Below, piece after piece: positions 14,954 to 23,788 of a stretch of 40,473 nt of DNA. This DNA comes from Simkaniaceae bacterium (GTDB lineage Bacteria > Chlamydiota > Chlamydiia > Chlamydiales > JACRBE01). The stretch is taken from positions 1 to 40,473 of the forward strand of contig JALEGI010000017.1 of assembly GCA_022763045.1 (NCBI GenBank), in the 5' to 3' direction. Position 1 is the first letter of the stretch, and the number at the start of each line of letters is the position of its first letter. Under the pieces are notes generated by a model that saw only the letters and a program-made list of their open reading frames with translations, did not search any database and was not told where the DNA came from. Both the position numbers and the translations under genes were made by a program.

Positions 14954-16277
14954 ACACTACACTGGATCGCTCTCAGAGCTTATTAAACTTTCGTTTCCCC
15001 TGATGTTAACGTGGATCTCGACCACGATCATGATGTTTGTCGACCGCCTCTTTCTATCCCACTACTCGCTTCATGCTCTCGGCGCCGCCGTAAATGCCGG
15101 AACCATTGCATGGGGCTTCACTTATGGTTTTCAAATCATGACCGAGATGTCCCAGGTCGTCGTTGCGCAATATCGAGGGGCTGGAAAAGAGCAGAAGCTC
15201 TCCCATCCCGTTTGGCAAATGCTCTGGATTGTCCTCCTATCTCTACTGCTATTTGTACCGATCGCAATCTTTGCCTCGAAGTGGTTTTTTGCCCCGGGAA
15301 CAGAGCAGCATACCTACTTCACTTGGATTGTACTTTTCGGTCCCGCTTTTGGTCTTATTGGAGCTGGCTCAGCCTACTTTATGGGGCGCGGGGAAAACCG
15401 CATAGTTACCTATTGGGCGCTTGCAGGAAATGGTATTAACCTAGTTCTTGACTACATCATGATCTTTGGTGTTCAAGGCATCGTTCCCGAAATGGGAGTG
15501 AAGGGAGCCGCTATTGCTACTGGAATTGGCATGAGTGTGCAGGGGCTAGGACTTCTTCTTCTTTTTCTCAAACGAACCAATTACAAAATCATCCCACTCA
15601 CCTACAGCGAGCTCAAGCCCTGTCTGCGCACAGGACTGCCACCTGGGATCTTTATGGGAGCTGAGCTCGTTGGCTGGGGACTCTTCTTCACCCTAATGGC
15701 AAAAGCTGGCCCTACACATCTAACCGTTACAAGCGTCTGCCATAGCTTGATTCCACTCCTCGCCTGCGTTGGCATTGGTCTTCAAAAGGCTACCTCAACG
15801 ATGTCAGGCACTATGATTGGAGCGGGGCGGCTTGATGACATTGCAAAAGTCGTTCGCTCGGGCTTTGTGATCCTCTCCGCCTACATCACCCTCTTGACAT
15901 CGATCATGTATCTCTTCCCCAATTACATTTTCCTTCTCTTCCAAAACCGCGCACTCGATCCCAACCTTTACCAGCTTTTGCAGTACGGCTTTCTCCTTGC
16001 CAGTGTCTATCTCTTTTTTGGAGGGATCCGCTGCCTTGCAACGGGAGTGCTCTCAGCTGCTGGCGATGCAAAATTTCTTATGATTGCTGGCTCGTCTTCA
16101 GTCTGGGTCTTTCTACTCGCACCAACTTACTATGCGGTCATCGCTCATCAAGCAAGTGTCACAGCAGCTCAGGCAATACTCGCCGGCTACGGCCTCTGCG
16201 TGGCGCTCATCTACTTCGCAAGATACAAAAGAGGGCGGTGGACCACCCACTCCAAACTCGTTGGGGGCACATCTTGA
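14940..16277 (+). CDS. MATE-family multidrug/metabolite exporter
   Basis: A 445-residue membrane protein with about 12 helices in two similar halves. The first half begins LIKLSFPLMLTWISTTIMMFVDRLFLSHYS, a typical MATE opening with the Asp-Arg pair; the second half has GLPPGIFMGAELVGWGLFFTL. The N-terminal domain includes GAGSAYFMGRGENR. It exports drugs or metabolites using an H+ or Na+ gradient. It is cotranscribed with the GntR regulator. The stop lies inside the outer stem of the second hairpin element. Confidence 0.92.
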   Translation: MSQPKHYTGSLSELIKLSFPLMLTWISTTIMMFVDRLFLSHYSLHALGAAVNAGTIAWGFTYGFQIMTEMSQVVVAQYRGAGKEQKLSHPVWQMLWIVLLSLLLFVPIAIFASKWFFAPGTEQHTYFTWIVLFGPAFGLIGAGSAYFMGRGENRIVTYWALAGNGINLVLDYIMIFGVQGIVPEMGVKGAAIATGIGMSVQGLGLLLLFLKRTNYKIIPLTYSELKPCLRTGLPPGIFMGAELVGWGLFFTLMAKAGPTHLTVTSVCHSLIPLLACVGIGLQKATSTMSGTMIGAGRLDDIAKVVRSGFVILSAYITLLTSIMYLFPNYIFLLFQNRALDPNLYQLLQYGFLLASVYLFFGGIRCLATGVLSAAGDAKFLMIAGSSSVWVFLLAPTYYAVIAHQASVTAAQAILAGYGLCVALIYFARYKRGRWTTHSKLVGGTS

Positions 16278-16368
16278 GGGGCATCTTTACGTTAACTCGA
16301 AGGGGGGTGTACGCGTCCCGCTTTCAGTACTACCCCCCTTCGAGTTAACGCAAATCTGCCGCCTCAAG
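16273..16368. repeat. Structured hairpin element, copy 2
   Basis: Outer stem 16273-16283 with 16357-16368 (one bulged base). The inner perfect stem is 19 bp (16290-16308 with 16332-16350), with a 23-nt loop 16309-16331 that starts GTACGC, contains CCGCT and ends AGTACT. The left side before the inner stem has CATCTTTAC, and the right side after it has CAAATCTG. All of these blocks also occur in copy 1 at 1593-1713, whose stems differ. It starts within the last codons of the MATE gene and lies between convergent genes. Confidence 0.85.
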
Positions 16369-16409
16369 AATACTCCCGACTTTAAAATTTTTCATCTAAA
16401 AATCTACAT

Positions 16410-16943
16410 CTAGTTATGTATTGCTTGATAGAACTGATTAAACTTCTTTTCGTGGTTTTCTTTAATAGACCATCTTTTTACTTCATCTAAGTCAATATTT
16501 CCCTTTTGGTCCTTAAAAAGAATGATTGCTTGCTCTAAAGACTGACGGTCTTCCCAGTGATAAAACCCAGATAATCTATCCTTTAAACTATCTGTAGGAG
16601 TAAGCATTTTAATGATTCCCAGCGGAGTAGAATGAGCTGAAAACTTTTTAATTGGTTCGTTTCCTATTGCAACTGGAGGATTCAAAAATTCTACAAAAAA
16701 TTTACTATCAGGATGTGAAAAATATTTCTCTTTTTTTATGAACCCTATCTTTTCAAGAGCCTCTGAAATGATTTTTAAGTCATCAAATGTTACAAAATCT
16801 AAGTCATAAGAAAGGTACTTATTCTGTGAGTATATTGTTACACATCCACCTCCTACAAGAGTTGCATCAATTTTATATTTTCTTAATTGCTCTGAAACTA
16901 TAGCAGCTAATTCTTCTATTGATGCGTCTTTGATTTGTTTCAT
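16410..16943 (-). CDS. Nucleotidyltransferase-fold protein, probable toxin of a two-gene module
   Basis: A 177-residue protein with the minimal nucleotidyltransferase signature: LVGGGCVTIYS (about residues 29-39) followed by the DxD-type YDLDFVTFDD (about residues 46-55). The rest is helical and includes KDRLSGFYHWEDRQSLEQA, found in NTase proteins of the DUF6036/AbiEii-like group. It overlaps the upstream wHTH gene by four bases. Pairing of an NTase with a small wHTH protein is typical of type IV-like toxin-antitoxin or abortive infection modules. Activity is inferred from motifs only. Confidence 0.75.
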   Translation of the reverse strand: MKQIKDASIEELAAIVSEQLRKYKIDATLVGGGCVTIYSQNKYLSYDLDFVTFDDLKIISEALEKIGFIKKEKYFSHPDSKFFVEFLNPPVAIGNEPIKKFSAHSTPLGIIKMLTPTDSLKDRLSGFYHWEDRQSLEQAIILFKDQKGNIDLDEVKRWSIKENHEKKFNQFYQAIHN

Positions 16944-17275
16944 AGGGGTTTTCCTCTTCGACGGGGACGCTTTCTTACTTTTGGCTCATAAAAGTTTTCC
17001 TTTTGTTCATCTGGTAAAAAGGCATATGCCCTTTTGATAAGCTCAAGAAGTTCGCTTAAAAATGGATACCTCGGATTGAATCGATAGATCCGGGTTCGCC
17101 CCTCCAAAAAACTCACCAAGACTCCCCCTAACTCTAGTCTATCTAATGCTTTCTGAAAAGGTGATAGTGCCTGGTTAAATTGACGGCTCAATGCAGTTGC
17201 ATAACACTGCTTATTGTTCATTAGGTAAAAAAACACCTTCTCTATGTTTTTACCACCAAATAGATTCTCGAGCAT
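16940..17275 (-). CDS. Winged-helix regulator/antitoxin paired with NTase
   Basis: A 111-residue protein. Residues 8-70 form a winged helix (KVFFYLMNNKQCYATALSRQ, FQKALDRLELGGVLVSFLEGR, then the wing RIYRFNPRYP). The C-terminus is very basic (KVRKRPRRRGKPL). A strong SD (GGAGG) precedes the ATG, and a triple repeat operator lies directly upstream, so autorepression is likely. The end of the gene overlaps the NTase start. AT-rich codon use compared with the GntR/MATE genes points to recent acquisition. Confidence 0.8.
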   Translation of the reverse strand: MLENLFGGKNIEKVFFYLMNNKQCYATALSRQFNQALSPFQKALDRLELGGVLVSFLEGRTRIYRFNPRYPFLSELLELIKRAYAFLPDEQKENFYEPKVRKRPRRRGKPL

Positions 17276-17287
17276 TTAACCTCCATT

Positions 17288-17332
17288 ATAGGTTGTATAA
17301 CCTATTTTATAGGTTTTAATATTATTGTGCAA
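17288..17332 (-). promoter_or_regulatory. Promoter and triple operator of the wHTH-NTase module
   Basis: On the minus strand, -35 TTGCAC (17327-17332), 17-base spacer, and -10 TAAAAT (17304-17309). The palindrome ATAGGTT-GTAT-AACCTAT lies at 17288-17305, and a third ATAGGTT at 17309-17315. The repeats cover the -10, as expected of an autorepressor site. Confidence 0.65.
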
Positions 17333-17341
17333 ATATCGGAT

Positions 17342-18154
17342 TCAAGAGAAGAACTTATAGACTGGATCGGGGACTTTGCCCTCGGCATGCTGCTTGTGCA
17401 GTAGTTGGTATTTCTCAACGCGACTCTGGTAAACGGAGGGGTTTTGCATCAGGGGGTCGCTCTTGTGCAGCTCGTAGACTTTCAAAAAGGAGTCGGCCCA
17501 GTCTTGGTAGCTGGCGTTTGAGCAGATCCCATCGCCTCCATAGCGCTGCTTGTAGACGTAGAGCTCTTCACTGATGTAGTGGTAGCCCTCAGGATCGGCT
17601 AGGCTGCACTTCATCATGAAGTCGAGGTTTTCCATCAGCTCAAGCTCTTCGTTCCATGAGACGTTGAGGCTGCGCTTATGAAAGAAGCCGGTGCCAAGTG
17701 AGGCTTTTATTTTCCAATCGTAAAAATCCTGCAGCGTAGGGGAGGCGATCTTGCAGTCATTGGCAAGCGCTTTTTTGAGCCTGCCATCTTCGTAGAGCTC
17801 TAAAATTCGCTTTCCATTGGCAAAGGCGTAGCTTTTTCCAGCTGGAATTTCCTTAAGGGCTGTTTCAAGGTAGTGGGGGTAGATTTCATCGTCGCTGTCT
17901 ACGTAGCTAATCCACTGCCCTTTGGCAAGTGTGAGACCGACATTGCGAGCGGAGGAGACGCCCCCATTTGCTTTGTAGTGGTAGTGGATACGTGGATCAT
18001 CTTGAAACTGATCGATCACCTTTTTGGTGTTATCTGTCGATCCATCGTCAATGACCCACAGCTCCCAATCGGTATGGCTTTGCTTTTGGATGCTCTGAAT
18101 GGTCTTCCAGATGGTGTAGCCGCGGTTGTATGTGGGAACAATGATACTAATCAA
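17342..18154 (-). CDS. Family 2 glycosyltransferase
   Basis: A 270-residue GT-A fold enzyme adding a sugar from a nucleotide sugar. It has ISIIVPTYNRGYTIWKTIQS at the N-terminus, WVIDDGSTDNT (about residues 33-43), GGVSSARNVGL, and the metal-binding DxD as SYVDSDDE (about residues 88-95). The start is a TTG at 18154, inside the SDR gene upstream, with AAGGA nine bases before; no ATG lies nearby. It has no membrane helix or signal. It is last in the hpt-to-GT operon. The acceptor is unknown; a surface polysaccharide is likely. Confidence 0.88.
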   Translation of the reverse strand: MISIIVPTYNRGYTIWKTIQSIQKQSHTDWELWVIDDGSTDNTKKVIDQFQDDPRIHYHYKANGGVSSARNVGLTLAKGQWISYVDSDDEIYPHYLETALKEIPAGKSYAFANGKRILELYEDGRLKKALANDCKIASPTLQDFYDWKIKASLGTGFFHKRSLNVSWNEELELMENLDFMMKCSLADPEGYHYISEELYVYKQRYGGDGICSNASYQDWADSFLKVYELHKSDPLMQNPSVYQSRVEKYQLLHKQHAEGKVPDPVYKFFS

Positions 18155-19013
18155 ATGCTTTTTCCTTGTATTGCTTTGCTATTTTGAAATAGGTTGAGCC
18201 GTCTAAATCGGCAATTTTATTTTCCATGAGTTGAGTTACCCGGGGGTGCGTTTGATAGCGCTTTTTGGGAGCGGGGTTACTTGCAACTGCGAGGAGAAAC
18301 TGCGCGATCTCTTCTGGTGATTGTGCTTCACAGAGGCTTGTGTGATTTTCAGAGCGCCATGCGATATACTGGTCTAGTTTATTTAAAACTTTTGTATAGG
18401 CATCAGGCTTTTTTGAGGCGCTTTTTATCGAAAAATCTGTGGTTAGCATGCCTGGTTCAACAATCGAAATAGCGATGTTCCATGGATCTACCTCCACGCT
18501 CAAAACTTCCATGACGCTTTCAATGGCGGCTTTGCTTGCTGAGTATGCGCTACCATAGACCGCTGGAAAAACCGCATTGCCACTGGTTACAGTGATGATG
18601 TGGCCCGATTTTTTTGCTCGCATGTGAGGTAAGACAGTATGGCATAGGCGGATCGGTCCATAACAATGGAGCTCCATTTGGTGGCGGTAATCGTCAATTG
18701 AGGAGGCCTCAAGAGGGCCAATAATTCCAGCGCCTGCGTTATTGATCACAAGATCAATTGAGCCCTCTGTCTTAATCATTGCATCAACAGCCTCTTGAAT
18801 GCTTTTTTCATCTGTTACATCGAGTTTAAGAAATTTGATCTGGTCGCTTGTGTATTCAACTGCAGAGCGCCCCGTTGCATAAACTCTGTAGCCATTTTGG
18901 GCAAAATGCTCTGCAGTGGCCTTGCCCACCCCACGAGTAGCTCCGGTAATGAGCACATTTTTAGCCGGTAGAAGGGTGAGGGAACAAAGTGTAAAAAAAA
19001 GCAGTTTTTTCAT
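18147..19013 (-). CDS. Short-chain dehydrogenase/reductase with Sec-type signal sequence
   Basis: 288 residues. The leader MKKLLFFTLCSLTLLPA is followed directly by the nucleotide-binding start KNVLITGATRGVG, so the hydrophobic part is an addition to the usual start of the fold. VINNAG, the Ser in TVTSGNAV and the YxxxK in AYSASKAA (about residue 160) are present. Overall similar to the classical SDR at 11970. It overlaps the next SDR upstream (ATGA) and the glycosyltransferase downstream (8 bases). Export or membrane anchoring is inferred. Confidence 0.87.
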   Translation of the reverse strand: MKKLLFFTLCSLTLLPAKNVLITGATRGVGKATAEHFAQNGYRVYATGRSAVEYTSDQIKFLKLDVTDEKSIQEAVDAMIKTEGSIDLVINNAGAGIIGPLEASSIDDYRHQMELHCYGPIRLCHTVLPHMRAKKSGHIITVTSGNAVFPAVYGSAYSASKAAIESVMEVLSVEVDPWNIAISIVEPGMLTTDFSIKSASKKPDAYTKVLNKLDQYIAWRSENHTSLCEAQSPEEIAQFLLAVASNPAPKKRYQTHPRVTQLMENKIADLDGSTYFKIAKQYKEKAFD

Positions 19014-19702
19014 AGGCGGTAGCCTCCGTCGACAAATAGGGTTTGACCTGTGATAAAGCTGGCATCATCGGAGAGAAAAAAGGCAATGGGCGCTGCGATT
19101 TCACTTGGCTTGCCAATGCGGCCAAGGGCGAGTTTTGACAAGAGCTCTGCTTCACCGGGACTTCCCTTGGGTCTTGCGGCGCGAAAGAGCTCAGTTTCGG
19201 TTGGTCCTGGGGCAATGGTATTCACAGTGATGTTATATGGGGCAAGCTCAGAGGCCCAGGAGCGTGTGCAGGCAATGAGGGCAGCTTTTGCAGCTGAATA
19301 GGCGGTGCGCCCCTTGGAGCCAAAAACAGAGCTCGATGATATGTTGACGATGCGCCCCCACTGACTTTGCTTCATCTGGTCAACAAAGCCCTGCGTCATT
19401 TGTACAGAGACGCGCACATTGAAATCGAGAACCGCACTAAGGGTCTCCATCTCAATTTTTCCAAGCTCTTGTGGGTTAACAAGACCCGCGTTATTGACAA
19501 TTGCATCGATGCGATGCTCTTTTTTTATTGCTTGAATGACCTCTTCAGTCGCTTTGGTATCACTAAGATCACAAGTAAAGAGTTTGCCGGAAAAGGGCCC
19601 CGATCTGGCAATGCCGACCACGGTGTAGCCCTCTTTAAGAAGGCGCTCACTTGTCGCAAGGCCAATTCCCTTGGTTGCCCCTGTAATTAATACCGTTTTC
19701 AT
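19010..19702 (-). CDS. Short-chain dehydrogenase/reductase, FabG-like, no signal
   Basis: 230 residues starting MKTVLITGATKGIGLATSE, so unlike its neighbour it has no leader and should be cytosolic. NNAG (AIVNNAGLVN), the Ser in NISSSSVFG, YSAAK (AYSAAKAALI) and the C-terminal FITGQTLFVDGGYRL are as in FabG-type ketoreductases. It overlaps both neighbours by four bases. Substrate unknown; fatty-acid-type 3-oxoacyl reduction is one option but the context does not support it specifically. Confidence 0.88.
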   Translation of the reverse strand: MKTVLITGATKGIGLATSERLLKEGYTVVGIARSGPFSGKLFTCDLSDTKATEEVIQAIKKEHRIDAIVNNAGLVNPQELGKIEMETLSAVLDFNVRVSVQMTQGFVDQMKQSQWGRIVNISSSSVFGSKGRTAYSAAKAALIACTRSWASELAPYNITVNTIAPGPTETELFRAARPKGSPGEAELLSKLALGRIGKPSEIAAPIAFFLSDDASFITGQTLFVDGGYRL

Positions 19703-20163
19703 TTTAGCTGTTCCACAATACGGTCAACATCGACCTGAGCGCTGTAGGCAATAAGTTTGCCATTTGCAAAGGTGTAGGTGGTTGTGCCGCTATAGTCAAA
19801 AGAGGTGTTTTTTGCCTCTATTTCCATGAAATCGTCGCCAGAATGCACCGCACTCGCTTCCCAATTCACAATGACATTGCCTTGATCGTCTTCATCAACA
19901 GATGACCAAAAGCTTTCAACTGTGGGAAAGGCTCTGAGCCAGTAGGCAAAAACTTCCACTAACGTTTTAGAGGGTTGGTTCTGCGGGGTAATTTTGTCTA
20001 AGATGGGAGATTGAATTGTTAGGTCTGGACTAATGAGGTGCTTGAAGTTTTCATCCACTCCAGCCATGAGTCCATTTTTAATGAGCTCGACTTTTTCGAT
20101 GTTTGACATAGCAGCGTAGCTTAGATTGCATGCAAGAATGCATAGAGTTAATAGTTTTTTCAT
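19699..20163 (-). CDS. SnoaL/NTF2-like protein with signal peptide
   Basis: 154 residues. Signal MKKLLTLCILACNLSYA with an AxA-like cleavage site (SYA/AM). The mature part fits the small cone-shaped SnoaL/NTF2 fold: an initial helix (IEKVELIKNGLMAGVDENF), a central LVEVFAYWLRAFPTVESFW and a final beta region (TTTYTFANGKLIAYSAQVD). Such folds are enzymes or carriers for small ligands. No catalytic residue can be assigned. Its start lies 24 bases after the phosphodiesterase-like gene, and its end overlaps the FabG-like SDR. Confidence 0.65.
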   Translation of the reverse strand: MKKLLTLCILACNLSYAAMSNIEKVELIKNGLMAGVDENFKHLISPDLTIQSPILDKITPQNQPSKTLVEVFAYWLRAFPTVESFWSSVDEDDQGNVIVNWEASAVHSGDDFMEIEAKNTSFDYSGTTTYTFANGKLIAYSAQVDVDRIVEQLK

Positions 20164-20187
20164 AAGGCATTTACGTTAAAGACTCTG

Positions 20188-20943
20188 TTAGTTTTTGACA
20201 AGTGAAAATTCATCGACCATCGCATAGTAGTCGATCTCTTTGAGTTGCTCTTTAATGTTAGGAAGATTTCCATTGACCCAAGCATAGTAACCTGCGTCAT
20301 TAATCGCTTTCAGAGTAGAGAGAGCAGGTAGAGAGATGTCTTCAAAATAGAGGCCAAGTGCAATAAGCGATTTGCACTCGCTCGCTGACTTGAGCATCAT
20401 TTCGAGCAAGTTTGCACTCTCTGTATATTCACGGCTAACAGCGTGGCAATTGGCAATAAAGGGGATTGCGAGAGCTTCAATTTTTTTGAGAGAAATCGCC
20501 TCTTTAACCCAGTGGGCCTGAGCTTTGAGAACTTCCGCAGGCGGCTGCCATTCGCGAATAAAGGCGTGGACTAAGCAGCGCTCTTTGCCAATTTCTCGTG
20601 CAAGTGCTGCTACGTAGGGAATTACAAGCTCATCTTTGATGTCGATTAATACACGTAAATCGGGATGAGCAACTAGGTATTCGCGCAGGGCTTGAAATGA
20701 TAAATTTTCCTTAAGAAAGGGGTGGTTTTCAATCGTGTAAAATTCTTCTGGATGGCCGATATAGGGGGCACCTGCAGTCACAAGAGGATGAAATTTTCGA
20801 TGGGCCCATGCGAGGTCAAATTCGTAGATGGCATTTTGCTCGCGTGCTTTTTCAAGAGTTTCCAAAGTTGCATATCTTGTGTGAAAGTAGCAGACGCTCT
20901 GCCCTCCAAAGAGCGTCGACCAGAGTAGTAGGAAGAAAATCAT
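20188..20943 (-). CDS. PLC-like phosphodiesterase TIM-barrel protein (GDPD/FAM151-like) with leader
   Basis: 251 residues beginning with a hydrophobic leader (MIFFLLLWSTLFGG). The next part, CYFHTRYATLETLEKAREQN-AIYEFDLAW, resembles the first barrel strands of glycerophosphodiester phosphodiesterases, with a His for the first catalytic His and the E-x-D metal pair (EFDL, about residues 40-43). HP (IGHPEEF) and LIDIKDE follow as in GDPD-like barrels. Second catalytic His candidates are not clear. The assignment is by pattern only. It overlaps apt by four bases. A role in lipid turnover outside the cytosol would fit the leader. Confidence 0.5.
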   Translation of the reverse strand: MIFFLLLWSTLFGGQSVCYFHTRYATLETLEKAREQNAIYEFDLAWAHRKFHPLVTAGAPYIGHPEEFYTIENHPFLKENLSFQALREYLVAHPDLRVLIDIKDELVIPYVAALAREIGKERCLVHAFIREWQPPAEVLKAQAHWVKEAISLKKIEALAIPFIANCHAVSREYTESANLLEMMLKSASECKSLIALGLYFEDISLPALSTLKAINDAGYYAWVNGNLPNIKEQLKEIDYYAMVDEFSLVKN

Positions 20944-21512
20944 TCATCGACCTCTATAGAAATTGGTGCGTAGAAGGGGCGCTTGAGCTTCTCTCTGCCG
21001 CCAAGCCCAGCGAGTTCAATGAGACAAGCAACTTCAACGACTTGCCCGCCAACTCTTTCAACGAGTTCTGCTGCTGCCTGCGCTGTTCCACCTGTTGCGA
21101 GCAGGTCGTCCATAATTAAGACCCGATCATCCCGATTGAGCGATTCAACCTCAATTTCAAAGGTCGCTGTGCCATATTCGAGTTGATAATCGATGCGCTC
21201 AACTTTGCGAGGCAGTTTTCCAGCTTTGCGTATCATCACAAAGGGAAGTTCCATTTCGTAGGCAAGCGCAGCGCCAAAAATAAATCCGCGCGAGTCAAGA
21301 CCGACGATGCAGTCGAGGTCCGAGTCACGATAGCGATCGGCAAACTCTCGAATGAGTCGCTTAAATGCCGGTGGGTTTTTTAATAGGTCTGGGTAGCACT
21401 TGAATTGGATTCCCGGTTTCGGAAAGTCGGGAATCGATGCAATGTAGTCATCGAGCCAGTGGCTGCCAACAAGGTGAGTAAAGATAGAAAATGCAAAAAT
21501 GAATTTTTTCAT
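20940..21512 (-). CDS. apt: Adenine phosphoribosyltransferase with signal-like N-terminal extension
   Basis: Forms AMP from adenine and PRPP. The 190 residues contain IPDFPKPGIQF at residues 28-38 (normally near position 15), DCIVGLDSRGFIFGAALA, and the PRPP loop VLIMDDLLATGGTAQAA (about residues 131-147), so the active site is intact. The first 17 residues (MKKFIFAFSIFTHLVGS) are a hydrophobic addition absent from ordinary APRTs. No other start would remove only this part. SD GGCGG precedes the ATG. It is followed by the PLC-like gene (ATGA overlap) and preceded by the SulP transporter. Confidence 0.92.
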   Translation of the reverse strand: MKKFIFAFSIFTHLVGSHWLDDYIASIPDFPKPGIQFKCYPDLLKNPPAFKRLIREFADRYRDSDLDCIVGLDSRGFIFGAALAYEMELPFVMIRKAGKLPRKVERIDYQLEYGTATFEIEVESLNRDDRVLIMDDLLATGGTAQAAAELVERVGGQVVEVACLIELAGLGGREKLKRPFYAPISIEVDE

Positions 21513-21558
21513 AATAACCGCCTTTACTAAAATGTTATGGCAGAGACGTGAATTAATC

Positions 21559-23097
21559 TCAGCCTAATTTATTTGAGGCGACGTGATAATCGGGATCTTC
21601 AAGTACATTTGTTTCAACAAGTTCGCCCGCTTTGCCAAGCAAGATCTTGCATTCAGGGCTGAGGTGTCTTAAGTGCAGGTTTTTGCCAAGTTGCAAGTAG
21701 CGCTCGGTAATAAATTGAATGGCGTGAATTGCTGAGTGGTCGGTAACGCGTGAAAACTCAAAGTCGATAATCACCTCTGTGGGATCAGATTCAAGGTCAA
21801 AAAGGGCTTTGAACTGTGTCGTCGATGCAAAAAAGAGGGGACCGTGAAGATGATAGACCTTAGCTCCCTCATCATTGACACTTTTTTCTGCATAAATATT
21901 TTTCGCCGTTGTCCATGCAAACACCAGAGCTGCAATAATGACTCCCGTCACAACAGCAATGGCAAGGTTTGTGAAAATGGTCACGAGCGTGACGAGCACA
22001 ATGATAAAGACGTCGTGTTTTGGCACCTTGCGAATGAACTTAAACGTCGCCCACTCAAAGGTCTCAATTACCACCATAAACATAACGCCGACAAGTGCGG
22101 CAAGGGGAATCATTTTAATAGCAGGCCAAAGAACGAGGATAAAAAGAAAGAGCAAACTTCCTGCAACGATGCCTGAGAGTCTACCGCGTCCTCCAGAGTT
22201 GATATTGATCATGCTCTGGCCTAGCATTGTGCAGCCACCCATCCCTTGAAAAAAGCCGCAGACAATATTGGCAACGCCTTGAGCAACGCACTCTTTATTT
22301 GCACGCCCACGAGTATGGGTCATCTCATCGATCAGCGAGAGTGTCATAAGCGACTCTGAGAGGCCAATAATGCAGAGGGTAATCGCATAGGGGAGAGTAA
22401 TTTTTAGTGATGCCAACGTGAAGGGGATTGAGAGCCAGGCAAAAACAGGAAGGCCCGCAGAGACGCGTTGACCGCCGACCATATCATCGACCACGCGCGT
22501 TTCAAGCTGGAAAATGTGAACTAAAGCTGTCACGACAATAATGGCAGCGAGGGCTGCAGGAAATTTTTTTGTCACTTTAGGTAAAAAATGGGTGATTGCC
22601 ATCGCGATGACAATGAGTCCGATCATTAAGTAGAGAGCATAGCCCGAGAGCCAGTCTCCATTTCTGAGCTGAAACTGATGGAGCTGCGACCAGAAAATAA
22701 CAATTGCCAGGCCGTTGACAAAACCGACCATGACAGATTTTGGCATGATGCGAATGAGCTTTCCAAGACGAAAGAGCCCAATTAGCACTTGCAAAACCCC
22801 GGTCAAAACAATGGTCGCAAAGAGATACGCAATGCCATGATCGGCGACAAGAGAGACAATAACGACGGCTATCGCTCCTGTTGCTCCGGAGATCATCCCC
22901 GGCCGGCCACCGATCAAAGCTGTTATGATGCAGAGAAAAAATGCGGAATAGAGCCCAACAAGGGGATCGAGTTTGGCAACTAGGGCAAAGGCAATCGACT
23001 CGGGAATCAATGCCAAAGCAACAGTGAGTCCCGAGAGTAAGTCGATACTCCACTTGCCCTCTTCGGGCAGAAGATAATTTTTAATTGCTCTTAGCAT
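21559..23097 (-). CDS. SulP-family anion transporter with STAS domain
   Basis: 512 residues: a membrane part of 10-14 helices to about residue 400 and a cytosolic STAS domain at about 410-500. It has [21 protein letters not shown] near the N-terminus (the SulP signature), [14 protein letters not shown], and the STAS core [19 protein letters not shown] with DxS as DHS. SulP proteins carry sulfate, bicarbonate or dicarboxylates; specificity cannot be read here. The gene sits between hpt and apt with gaps of 16 and 46 bases, so it is probably in their operon. Confidence 0.92.
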   Translation of the reverse strand: MLRAIKNYLLPEEGKWSIDLLSGLTVALALIPESIAFALVAKLDPLVGLYSAFFLCIITALIGGRPGMISGATGAIAVVIVSLVADHGIAYLFATIVLTGVLQVLIGLFRLGKLIRIMPKSVMVGFVNGLAIVIFWSQLHQFQLRNGDWLSGYALYLMIGLIVIAMAITHFLPKVTKKFPAALAAIIVVTALVHIFQLETRVVDDMVGGQRVSAGLPVFAWLSIPFTLASLKITLPYAITLCIIGLSESLMTLSLIDEMTHTRGRANKECVAQGVANIVCGFFQGMGGCTMLGQSMININSGGRGRLSGIVAGSLLFLFILVLWPAIKMIPLAALVGVMFMVVIETFEWATFKFIRKVPKHDVFIIVLVTLVTIFTNLAIAVVTGVIIAALVFAWTTAKNIYAEKSVNDEGAKVYHLHGPLFFASTTQFKALFDLESDPTEVIIDFEFSRVTDHSAIHAIQFITERYLQLGKNLHLRHLSPECKILLGKAGELVETNVLEDPDYHVASNKLG

Positions 23098-23113
23098 CTT
23101 TCTCTATCAACCT

Positions 23114-23689
23114 CTATTTTTTCTCAGGAAAAGCGTAAATTCCCGGAAGTCCTCGATACATCTCCTTATAATCGAGACCATAGCCAATCACAAAGCGATT
23201 TGGAATCGTAAAAAGAACATAATCTGGCTTGTAGGTCGTGATTTTAGGGCAAATCTTATCAAGTAAGATAAATGTCTTGATACTTGCAGGGTGCTTATCT
23301 TCAAGTTGCTCCATGACACCAGTCAGTGTTGCGCCACTTTCGAAAATATCATCAATTAAAAGTACATCGCGTCCATCGATTTCAAGAGAGTCGAGCCTTT
23401 CAATGACAAGTGAGCCACGAGACTCTCCACGCATTCCATAGCTACTTGCACGTACATAATCGAGCTCAAAGGGGATCTTCAATTCACGAATCAAGTCTGC
23501 AGTAACGCACACAGCGCCTTTCATAATCATCACAATCGTTAGTTTTTTGCCTTTATAATCTTCATTAATCTGAGCAGCGACCTCCTGCATTTTTGCAGAA
23601 ATTTGTTCAGATGAAATTAGCGTATCGAGCTCTTGAGCTCTGATAAAACTAAATGAAATAACGAATAAGAGTGTGAATATTTTCTTCAT
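23114..23689 (-). CDS. hpt: Hypoxanthine phosphoribosyltransferase with signal peptide
   Basis: Makes IMP (or GMP) from purine base and PRPP. 191 residues with the family stretches IMKGAVCVTADLIREL, DYVRASSYGMRGESRG (about residues 79-94) and the PRPP loop VLLIDDIFESGATLTGV (about residues 114-130). The normal fold starts at about residue 19 (QELDTLISSEQISAKM); in front of it is a typical signal MKKIFTLLFVISFSFIRA with an RA/QE cleavage site. Active-site residues are intact. It is the first gene of the long minus-strand operon and is divergent from the GNAT-like gene at 23789. Confidence 0.93.
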   Translation of the reverse strand: MKKIFTLLFVISFSFIRAQELDTLISSEQISAKMQEVAAQINEDYKGKKLTIVMIMKGAVCVTADLIRELKIPFELDYVRASSYGMRGESRGSLVIERLDSLEIDGRDVLLIDDIFESGATLTGVMEQLEDKHPASIKTFILLDKICPKITTYKPDYVLFTIPNRFVIGYGLDYKEMYRGLPGIYAFPEKK

Positions 23690-23788
23690 AAGGCCTCTAG
23701 TTAGAATAATTTTGCGAAGTATAGATTGGTAGACAGATATTCACAAGGAGATTAAGCTCTTACACTTAATTTGCTTAGGAGGTCTTAA

